The notes below the pieces were generated by a model. It was not told the origin of the DNA. It did no database searches and worked only from the letters and a program-made list of their open reading frames with translations. Of a stretch of 9,676 nt of DNA, positions 1 through 5,121 are shown piece after piece. The DNA comes from Megamonas sp. UBA1792 (GTDB lineage Bacteria > Bacillota_C > Negativicutes > Selenomonadales > Selenomonadaceae): positions 1-9,676 of the forward strand of contig DCFY01000038.1 of assembly GCA_002315155.1 (NCBI GenBank), given 5' to 3'. Each line of letters starts with the position of its first letter. The first letter of the stretch is position 1. The translations under genes and the position numbers were made by a program.

Positions 1-38
1 AAAAAAGTTTTGTGAGATATATAAATTATACAGAGAAT

Positions 39-46
39 AGGAGGTG
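39..46 (+). promoter_or_regulatory. Shine-Dalgarno site fixing the MerR start
   Basis: AGGAGGTG lies seven to eight bases before ATG 53. It overlaps the alternative in-frame GTG at 44, which can therefore be rejected as the start. The preceding AT-rich bases (about 17-31, ATATATAAATTATAC) could hold a -10 element, but too little upstream sequence is present to define a promoter. Confidence 0.75.
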
Positions 47-52
47 ATTTTT

Positions 53-439
53 ATGTTGATTTCTGAAGTAAGTATAAAATATAATGTTTCTCAAGACACG
101 CTTCGTTATTATGAGCGTATTGGACTTGTTCCGAAAGTAAATCGCAATAAAAGTGGTATTCGTGATTATACGGAAGAAGACTGTAAATGGGTTGAGTTTA
201 GCAAATGTATGAGATCTGCAGGGCTGCCAATCGAAATACTGATTGAGTATGTTGCACTCTTTCAACAGGGAGATGCGACAATCGCAGCGAGGAAAGAATT
301 GCTGATTGAACAACGGCGAAAATTGATTGAAAAACAAGAAGCAATGAAAAAAACGATCGATCGGTTGGATTATAAAATTAAAAGATATGATAAATTAGTT
401 CTTCAAAAAGAGCATGAACTGAAAAACATCGAAGATTGA
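53..439 (+). CDS. MerR-family transcriptional regulator, AdhR/YyaN-like
   Basis: This 128-residue protein has an N-terminal MerR winged helix-turn-helix. The HTH is at about residues 2-22 (ISEVSIKYNVSQDTLRYYER), the wing at about 30-50, and the characteristic 'MRSAGLPIEIL' helix at 53-63. A charged coiled coil at about 75-125 fits the dimerisation helix of the family. There is no C-terminal effector domain and no paired metal-binding cysteines; the only Cys are 44 and 52. This resembles the AdhR/YyaN branch, some members of which respond to aldehydes or electrophiles, rather than MerR/CueR metal sensors. A GTG nine bases upstream is in frame, but it lies inside the ribosome-binding site AGGAGGTG (39-46), so ATG 53 is the better start. 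The target is unknown. No divergent partner gene is visible, although the left edge is only 52 bases away. Family assignment is firm; the inducer is not inferable. Confidence 0.9.
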   Translation: MLISEVSIKYNVSQDTLRYYERIGLVPKVNRNKSGIRDYTEEDCKWVEFSKCMRSAGLPIEILIEYVALFQQGDATIAARKELLIEQRRKLIEKQEAMKKTIDRLDYKIKRYDKLVLQKEHELKNIED

Positions 440-485
440 GTAAGCACTGTTCGTTAAAAGGAAAATATGGAGGATGTGAAAGAAC

Positions 486-519
486 AAAAAAATCCGTGCC
501 AACGTAAGTAGGCACGGAT
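486..519 (-). terminator. Rho-independent terminator of the 73-aa gene
   Basis: A perfect 9-bp inverted repeat, ATCCGTGCC (492-500) and GGCACGGAT (511-519), has a 10-base loop. On the minus strand it is followed directly by a run of T (486-491). It begins eight bases past the stop codon of the leftward small gene. On the plus strand the hairpin is followed by AAGAAAC, not a T-run, so it would terminate the MerR gene poorly, if at all. Confidence 0.88.
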
Positions 520-527
520 AAGAAACA

Positions 528-749
528 TTATTTCTCTTCGTCATGAACATGTTCACAAGAAGACTCTTTTTCTTTAACAACAGTTTTGAAATTTTCGTAA
601 GTTGTGCAATAGATATTGTATATTTCGCTTTCGGGTAAGGTGTGAAGATCGGGTATGCTTTGTATTTTGAGAAGAGTTAAGCTATGCAAAAATGTGCATT
701 TTTTACCGTACTTCTCATGTCCTTTGGGTATAGAATGATGAGACCCCAT
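528..749 (-). CDS. Small Cys/His-containing protein of unknown function (73 aa)
   Basis: I do not recognise this protein. Three things support it as a real gene: a good ribosome-binding site (GAGGTGAT, about 755-761) at proper spacing before ATG 749, a strong terminator right after its stop codon, and a non-repetitive composition. The sequence has no signal peptide or membrane segment. Histidines and cysteines cluster at both ends: H4, H5, H11, C18 and H22 near the N-terminus, then C65, H67 and H69 in 'CEHVHDEE' at the acidic C-terminus, with another Cys at 48. That pattern could bind a metal, but no known zinc-finger spacing is evident. A -10-like TATAGT or TAGTAT lies about 20-30 bases upstream (near 770-778), without a convincing -35. 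The gene converges on the MerR gene. Function is left open. Confidence 0.65.
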   Translation of the reverse strand: MGSHHSIPKGHEKYGKKCTFLHSLTLLKIQSIPDLHTLPESEIYNIYCTTYENFKTVVKEKESSCEHVHDEEK

Positions 750-1165
750 AAAATATCACCTCGTTTCATACTATACTATTTCGATTCTTTTAAAAAAATA
801 CCTGCTAACAAATATAGATTTTAATTAAAAACAGTGCTAAAAAAATAATTACGAAGATACTTAATAAGACTTTATCATTGCAGTAGAAAAATAAAAATCA
901 GTGTAACAGCAAACTTTTTTATTGCTGCAGAAGTTGTTGGAAGTACTTCTTCAACTTATTTTCAGCAAAAAGCAATAAAATAGTTTATACTGATAGTAGA
1001 CTTTTCTACTTGGTTACTTGATTTTTTACTAAGGGCAATACACTTCATCGACAAAATGTAAAAATTGAGTTAAGTTTTTAGTGGGATTTGCCGATATAAA
1101 TAACAGATATAATAATTTAAGTTAACCACGGATGCGGTAATTTATTAGACAAGGATGACAAGACC
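750..1165. other. Gene-free AT-rich spacer
   Basis: No coding region with a ribosome-binding site is evident in these 416 bases. The left end holds the leader and probable promoter of the leftward 73-aa gene. The middle holds a nested inverted repeat (917-980). A short open frame overlapping it (849-983) lacks a start codon and is discussed as a possible relic. The right end leads into the transposase-like gene with AAGGA at 1151-1155. I could not identify terminal inverted repeats of an insertion sequence here. Confidence 0.6.
917..980. repeat. Nested inverted repeat in intergenic DNA
   Basis: The outer arms TTTTATTGCT (917-926) and AGCAATAAAA (971-980) are a perfect 10-bp inverted repeat. 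Inside lie AAGTTG (931-936) and CAACTT (952-957), and at the centre the perfect 10-bp palindrome GAAGTACTTC (940-949). An alternative pairing, TTGCTG (922-927) with CAGCAA (963-968), competes with the outer stem. It could be an RNA hairpin, a protein-binding site or a miniature repeat. The left neighbour reads away from it and the right neighbour starts 185 bases further on. Confidence 0.45.
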
Positions 1166-1639
1166 ATGAAAATAAGAGCAACCCCGGAAGAATTAGCGGC
1201 TATTAAATTCGCTATGGAGAAAGAAAAAACTCCGCGAGTTTATAAAAGATATCACGCTCTTTATTTATTTCTTTTGGGCAAAACCTGTAAAGAGGCCGCC
1301 AGAGTCGTCGGATTGACAGATATCACGGTTTGTAATATTCATAGAGCCTATAAAAAGGGGGGACTTGCAACAATTCCAGACAAATTAATTCCCGGGCGCC
1401 CATCAAGACTAACGAAAAAGCAGCTTGGGGAATTGAAAAATGTCATTTTAAACAATAGGCCATCAGATGTTGGTCTTTCAACTAGTTTACCATGGACAGC
1501 CAATTTGATTGCTGAATATATCAAACGCAAATATGACTATACCTACTCTATTCGTGGAATCACTGGAATGCTAGAGCGGCTTGGCTTTATTTATATCCGA
1601 CCAACCTATGTACTTCCTCAAACGAATCAAACTGAATAA
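1166..1639 (+). CDS. IS630-type transposase N-terminal (HTH-only) fragment, truncated
   Basis: This 157-residue product matches the DNA-binding half of IS630-family transposases. It has a first helix-turn-helix at about 37-62 (GKTCKEAARVVGLTDITVCNI), a 'GRPSRLTKKQ' linker at 77-86, and a second winged helix at about 107-145 (WTANLIAEYIKRKYDYTYS...MLERLGF) ending in the familiar 'RPTY'. Full IS630 proteins continue into a DDE catalytic domain. Here the frame stops after VLPQTNQTE, and none of the three frames downstream (1640-1758) continues the family. It is therefore a truncated transposase, or orfA of a two-ORF element that has lost orfB, or possibly a retained DNA-binding protein. The start ATG 1166 has AAGGA (1151-1155) upstream. 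The reading frame is intact, and a strong hairpin follows at 1701. It is catalytically inactive as transposase by inspection. Confidence 0.8.
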   Translation: MKIRATPEELAAIKFAMEKEKTPRVYKRYHALYLFLLGKTCKEAARVVGLTDITVCNIHRAYKKGGLATIPDKLIPGRPSRLTKKQLGELKNVILNNRPSDVGLSTSLPWTANLIAEYIKRKYDYTYSIRGITGMLERLGFIYIRPTYVLPQTNQTE

Positions 1640-1700
1640 TGCCTTTTATCTAAGATGATTGAGGATAGTCATTTTAGAATATTGGAGATAAAACAAGCTC

Positions 1701-1728
1701 AAGCTATTGGCGATTGCCAATAGCTTTT
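1701..1728. terminator. Strong hairpin between convergent genes, probable bidirectional terminator
   Basis: A perfect 11-bp stem, AAGCTATTGGC (1701-1711) and GCCAATAGCTT (1716-1726), has a 4-base loop. On the plus strand it is followed by TTTTCTTGT, a fair U-tract, so it serves the transposase-like gene best. Flanking ACAAG (1693-1697) and CTTGT (1729-1733) can extend the stem past a small internal loop. On the minus strand the tail is GAGCTTGTTTT, a weaker U-tract, so stopping the leftward operon that ends at 1759 is likely but less certain. Confidence 0.8.
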
Positions 1729-1758
1729 CTTGTAGTTTAAAACATTTTATTTGTGAAG

Positions 1759-2637
1759 TTATTCAATAAACACAACTGCGCACTTTTTCAAAAAAGCATA
1801 TTTTTGATCTGAGGCTAATATTTTATCACCATCTGCTTTAGAAACAACTGGATTTCTATTAAAATCAATTAAAGAAACGGCTTTTATAATTAAAGGATTT
1901 GCGCCCGCATAATCAATATTGGATGGAGTATCCGACTTCGAATAACTAGCCAAACCATTCTTGATGATGGCACTAGCATCTACATTCTTAGAATTATAAA
2001 TCGTTCTGCCAGAGTTATCGAGAATGTTTGGAGCCATTGCTCGTTCAAGTCCAAGACCGCGACAGTCAATTACAAGGCCCGTAATAGTACCAGCTGGTGT
2101 TGCTGATGATGATGTAGTAGTTGCTGCTGCTGCTGCTGCTGTGACAACTGGCAGAGGGGCTGCTTCAGTAACGGGTGGTGCTACCGTTGGAGCAACCGGA
2201 TTACTTTGACCTGGGAAGGATGGCGAGTTATCCTGCCAAAGTGCAGAGGCTAAACTGTTTCTTTGACCAAAAATCGGCATACAAAGTGTAACCTGATAAT
2301 TACCATCGTCAAGCTGTTCTTCATCTGTAATCCGAGCATTGTTGATAGCACCAGATATTGCTGTTTTGATTGTATCTTTTTTTACAGCTAATTGTTGAAC
2401 GGTCGTATGATTCTCGAGTTCAACACCATAGACAATACCTACTAAACTACGATATGCATCTACAACTGCAGCACGCCGGGCAAGAGCATTCGCTTGTCCT
2501 CCAGTCATAGAAGCTGGCGCTGAACCGATTCCAATTGCTGTAATGGTATTACTATTCCAATTGATCTCCGAGGCGAAGCAAGTAGTAGATAATAGCAATG
2601 AAAATAAAAGTATATAAAGTATATATAGTTTTTTCAT
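1759..2637 (-). CDS. Exported LPP20-family protein (FlgP-type family)
   Basis: The protein has 292 residues from ATG 2637. An ATG at 2649 is in frame, but the ribosome-binding AAAAAGGATG abuts it, so the downstream ATG, giving the signal peptide MKKLYILYILLFSLLLSTTCFA, is preferred. Cleavage is likely after A22 (CFA-S). There is no good lipobox, so it is probably not a lipoprotein, unlike many relatives. Residues about 27-122 form an LPP20-like domain: GIGSAP..., then the ARRAAVVDAYRSLVGIVYGVE helix, then DGNYQVTLCMPIFG. A Pro/Ala/Thr/Ser-rich linker (about 135-185) includes six consecutive Ala. The C-terminal domain (about 186-292; GLVIDCRGLGLERAMAPNI ... FLKKCAVVFIE) resembles the second domain of LPP20-family proteins in other diderm bacteria. 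It is the last gene of a leftward operon, 28 bases after the FlgT-like gene. It probably acts in the periplasm or at the outer membrane; a precise role is unknown. Confidence 0.8.
   Translation of the reverse strand: MKKLYILYILLFSLLLSTTCFASEINWNSNTITAIGIGSAPASMTGGQANALARRAAVVDAYRSLVGIVYGVELENHTTVQQLAVKKDTIKTAISGAINNARITDEEQLDDGNYQVTLCMPIFGQRNSLASALWQDNSPSFPGQSNPVAPTVAPPVTEAAPLPVVTAAAAAATTTSSSATPAGTITGLVIDCRGLGLERAMAPNILDNSGRTIYNSKNVDASAIIKNGLASYSKSDTPSNIDYAGANPLIIKAVSLIDFNRNPVVSKADGDKILASDQKYAFLKKCAVVFIE
2104..2139 (-). repeat. In-frame trinucleotide repeats in the LPP20-protein linker
   Basis: On the coding (minus) strand six GCA codons (2122-2139) are followed by ACT ACT ACA and three TCA codons, encoding a run of six Ala, three Thr and three Ser. 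The unit is a triplet, so slippage would change linker length without breaking the frame. The repeat lies exactly between the two folded domains. Confidence 0.7.
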
Positions 2638-2665
2638 AAAAAATCGCATCCTTTTTAAAATAAAA

Positions 2666-3790
2666 TTATTTTTGCATATTTAAATCAATCGTACTGTTGG
2701 TTATTTTCATGATTTGTGCAGACTGTTCTGTATCTTCCATTATATAGGATGCAAGAGCTTGATTATCTCCTGTAAAACTAAGATCAATAACAGCTGCATT
2801 ATTCGTAAATTCTCTAATATAAACATCCTGTACACCAGAGATATCGGTCAAATAATCTTTTAATGAAGAAAGACTATTTTGATCTTTTATGTTATGAACG
2901 TATATCGTATAATTTTTTGAAGTACTGGCTGCATAAGTCAATAATTTATTTGCGATATCATGTCCTGCTTTCTCTCCTGTTGTATATTTCGCATTATCAG
3001 CAGCTATTTTTTTTGTGATATCGATATGTGTTGCCTGATATGTACCCAATTGTATGGTTTCACCGGTATCACACTTTGTCGTATTAATCGTAAGCGTAGC
3101 ATCAGTTGCTTTCATTGGCACCTGCGTATCAAGCTTAATATCAATATCATTTGAACGTATACTTCCTGTTACGATATAGTCTAATTGTTCTTGTGCTCCT
3201 AAAACACCAATGGTAGTAAAGTCACTCTTTGCCGCAGCAATTTTAAAGCGTTTGTTTTTTATTTGGTTTAATTGGTTCATATTGATAATATGAGAAAACC
3301 CAGATTGATTCAATACGGAAGCAATTGCAGTTTCCACAGCTACATCAGAAGCTCTCATTGCATTATTCTGATTCAATACAATAATACCAATCCGAGGATC
3401 ATTAATTCCAACATGAATTGCTTTTGCCTTGTCAAAGCCAGACATGAGTTTTGCATTGGGTTCCATATCAATGACTACTCTTGTCTTGACCATATATTGC
3501 TCACCATCATTGAGTGTCTGCAATACTTTATAGCTTCTAATAAAACCATTGGCATGCGTATAAATCTGATCATGTGTCACTCTGTTGTTGTTAACATGTG
3601 TGCTGCTGTCAATTGTCATGCCGGCAACATTTTCCAATGCATTGCGAAAGGAATCCTGTATTGCTGCTTTACGAGTTGGCCCGGTTCCTTCTGCAATATA
3701 TTCTAATGCATAAACCTGTGAGGTTAGTGCTAGAAAAAAAATCGTACATAAAATACATGAGATCTTTTTGCCACGGAGCCATATTATCAT
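2666..3790 (-). CDS. Exported protein with FlgT-N-like domain
   Basis: This 374-residue protein has a signal peptide (hydrophobic core about 11-25, likely cleavage after VYA at residue 28). Residues about 30-110 match the N-terminal domain of flagellar assembly protein FlgT: AEGTGPTRKAAIQDSFRNALENVAGMTI, then THANGFIRSYKVL, then YMVKTRVVID. Residues about 132-285 (RIGIIVLN..., AVETAIASVLNQSGF, LDYIVTGSI) resemble the alpha/beta middle domain of FlgT and the N-domains of TolB/CsgG-type proteins. The C-terminal part, about 293-374 (YTIYVHNIKDQNSLSSLKDYLTDISGVQDVYIREF...AVIDLSF), looks like a small ferredoxin-like domain and replaces the expected FlgT-C. It is the middle gene of the leftward operon, 71 bases after the CsgG-like gene. 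The ATG is served by AAAGG about 10 bases upstream. A perfect Shine-Dalgarno sits 28 bases upstream and is cut off by an in-frame TAG (3809-3811). Flagellar involvement is not proven. Confidence 0.75.
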   Translation of the reverse strand: MIIWLRGKKISCILCTIFFLALTSQVYALEYIAEGTGPTRKAAIQDSFRNALENVAGMTIDSSTHVNNNRVTHDQIYTHANGFIRSYKVLQTLNDGEQYMVKTRVVIDMEPNAKLMSGFDKAKAIHVGINDPRIGIIVLNQNNAMRASDVAVETAIASVLNQSGFSHIINMNQLNQIKNKRFKIAAAKSDFTTIGVLGAQEQLDYIVTGSIRSNDIDIKLDTQVPMKATDATLTINTTKCDTGETIQLGTYQATHIDITKKIAADNAKYTTGEKAGHDIANKLLTYAASTSKNYTIYVHNIKDQNSLSSLKDYLTDISGVQDVYIREFTNNAAVIDLSFTGDNQALASYIMEDTEQSAQIMKITNSTIDLNMQK

Positions 3791-3861
3791 TTTTGCACCA
3801 GCCTTTTTCTAATCTAGCACCTCCTTGTAAATAAATTTTCGTTACATACAATACTAAGCCC

Positions 3862-4740
3862 CTATTGGCTAGCTGCATGATCACCTATTTTCAAATCTCC
3901 TATTTCACCGCTTGTAACGGTACCTAAGGACATTTTATTTTCTACACTGGTTATTGTGATTTGACAAACCATTTTATGTTGTACGCCTAATACTTCTCCT
4001 GTCTCCGGATTACAGACAGCTTTACCGTCTTTATAGACCGTAAAAACCTGTCCAGGCAACACTTGCTTATTTGCTCCTGCATCAATATATACGATATTGC
4101 CGTCAATACTTGCTATATGTACTGGAATAGGCGATTCATTTAAGTTCTCATCTAAAAGATCGCTGATTTTTTTTGATACATCTTTAGCCGATTTAGTGTA
4201 TTCACTGAAAGCTACTTTCCATATTTTTTTACCGTTCTTATCTTTAGCACGTACCTTATTGATACTTCCAGTTGTCGTATCGGCAAAAACAACACTGCCC
4301 GAAGTCGTATCAAGAACTTTCCAAAATACCATTATGTTGATTTTTGTTTTATCTGCTGCAACATTCGACTGATCTGTAATGCGTGAATCAGAAATACTTC
4401 CTGTTACAATATAACTGATTCCGCTAATCCGACCCATTTGAGCAGAATTGTCTTTTGCTAGAAGACCCATGCGGCTCAAGCCTTGTTCATTAAGGATTGC
4501 TGTTAAATCATCACGATCAATCACATTTAGTTTTGGATTTTTTGATAATTCCGACATGAGGGAGCTCGCTATAAGCTGTTCCAGACCACGCTGTCCTGAA
4601 AGATTTTTAAAGGGAAGAACACCAATCGATTTTTGCTGTGCTGCATATCCAATTGTTGTAAAAAGAAATAAAAACCCTACGAAAAACAACAACCTTATAC
4701 TATATAAACAGATGCGGTTGTTTTCTAGAATTTTTCTCAT
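3862..4740 (-). CDS. CsgG-like exported protein with C-terminal FlgT-C-like domain
   Basis: The protein has 292 residues from ATG 4740. An ATG at 4746 is in frame, but AAGAAGGG lies only two bases before it and eight before ATG 4740, which is therefore preferred. A hydrophobic signal (about 14-31) precedes TTIGYA-AQQ; no lipobox is visible, although classical CsgG is a lipoprotein. Residues about 36-200 fit the CsgG/HfaB family: IGVLPFKNLSG, LEQLIASSLMSELSKNPKLNVIDRDDLTAILNEQGL, ISYIVTGSISDSR, FWKVLDTTSGSVVFADTTTG. Residues about 205-288 (VHIASIDGNIVYIDAGANKQVLPGQVFTVYKDGK ... IGDLKIGDHA) resemble the C-terminal domain of FlgT. It is the first gene of the leftward operon. CsgG relatives form outer-membrane pores or assembly-associated rings; whether this one makes a pore cannot be told. 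No curli genes are nearby. Confidence 0.8.
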   Translation of the reverse strand: MRKILENNRICLYSIRLLFFVGFLFLFTTIGYAAQQKSIGVLPFKNLSGQRGLEQLIASSLMSELSKNPKLNVIDRDDLTAILNEQGLSRMGLLAKDNSAQMGRISGISYIVTGSISDSRITDQSNVAADKTKINIMVFWKVLDTTSGSVVFADTTTGSINKVRAKDKNGKKIWKVAFSEYTKSAKDVSKKISDLLDENLNESPIPVHIASIDGNIVYIDAGANKQVLPGQVFTVYKDGKAVCNPETGEVLGVQHKMVCQITITSVENKMSLGTVTSGEIGDLKIGDHAASQ

Positions 4741-5018
4741 TTGCATTACCCTTCTTTATTTGATTGATTTATTATTTATACAAACAAGCGTAGAAGTCTC
4801 TGGCAGTTTGAGTATACATATTATTAATATTATTTAGTACAATTATCATTACTTAGTTCAACTTATATATTACAATAATTTCAAAAAAAGTAAAGCCTTT
4901 TTTATCATTTTTAGCTTGTTTAATGAACAAAATGAGCCTTTAATCTTATTTTTTATAACAGATGTAGTTTGTGCAGATAAAGAGTTGGGAATATTTAACA
5001 AATAGAGCGAATAGAATT

Positions 5019-5054
5019 ACGTGCGCATGTTTTTCCACCTTTATAATGGAAAAA
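5019..5054. promoter_or_regulatory. Candidate operators upstream of the licR promoter
   Basis: Two symmetric elements lie side by side: a near-palindrome ACGTGCGCATGT (5019-5030), and a perfect 8-bp inverted repeat TTTTTCCA (5030-5037) with TGGAAAAA (5047-5054), separated by nine bases. They end about 30 bases before the -10 element, where an activator of the LicR/MtlR class would bind. Autoregulation is inference; no consensus for this regulator is known to me. Confidence 0.35.
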
Positions 5055-5081
5055 GTCGTCGTGGAGTTTCATTTTTTTATT

Positions 5082-5090
5082 TGCTATAAT
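5082..5090 (+). promoter_or_regulatory. Extended -10 promoter for the licR-PTS operon
   Basis: TGCTATAAT contains a consensus -10 TATAAT (5085-5090) with the extended TG motif (5082-5083). There is no good -35 hexamer at 16-18 bases (around 5062-5067, TGGAGT), which fits either an extended -10 promoter or an activator-dependent one. The expected start is near 5097, giving a short leader before the Shine-Dalgarno GGGGAGG (5109-5115). Confidence 0.65.
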
Positions 5091-5121
5091 AAATTATGAA
5101 AAAGATAAGGGGAGGGTCTAA

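Larger units (their letters stand above)
4741..5121. other. Divergent AT-rich control region between the csgG-like operon and licR
   Basis: No gene is supported in these 381 bases. The left part must contain the leftward operon's promoter. Several AT-rich -10-like hexamers exist on the minus strand (for example TATACT near 4812-4817), but none has a well-spaced -35, so I do not choose one. The pair TTGTT (4916-4920) and AACAA (4926-4930) forms a small inverted repeat. The right part holds the licR promoter and two inverted repeats (5019-5054), listed separately. I found no catabolite-response element resembling TGWNANCGNTNWCA. Confidence 0.6.

Noticed and set aside
463..510. A 14-codon frame (MEDVKEQKNPCQRK) after the MerR gene
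   Set aside because: It has only a weak AAAGGA site, runs into the terminator hairpin of the opposite-strand gene, and has no recognisable content.
3669..3884. A 71-codon minus-strand frame bridging the CsgG-like and FlgT-like genes
   Set aside because: It overlaps the ends of both well-supported genes in another frame, and neither its start nor its composition is supported.
4448..4837. A 129-codon plus-strand frame antisense to the CsgG-like gene
   Set aside because: The opposite strand carries a coherent CsgG domain and signal peptide, whereas this frame has no family resemblance.
4888..4906. AAAAAAG...CTTTTTT as a possible terminator upstream of licR
   Set aside because: The stem is almost entirely A-T with no GC core, and no gene ends nearby on either strand.
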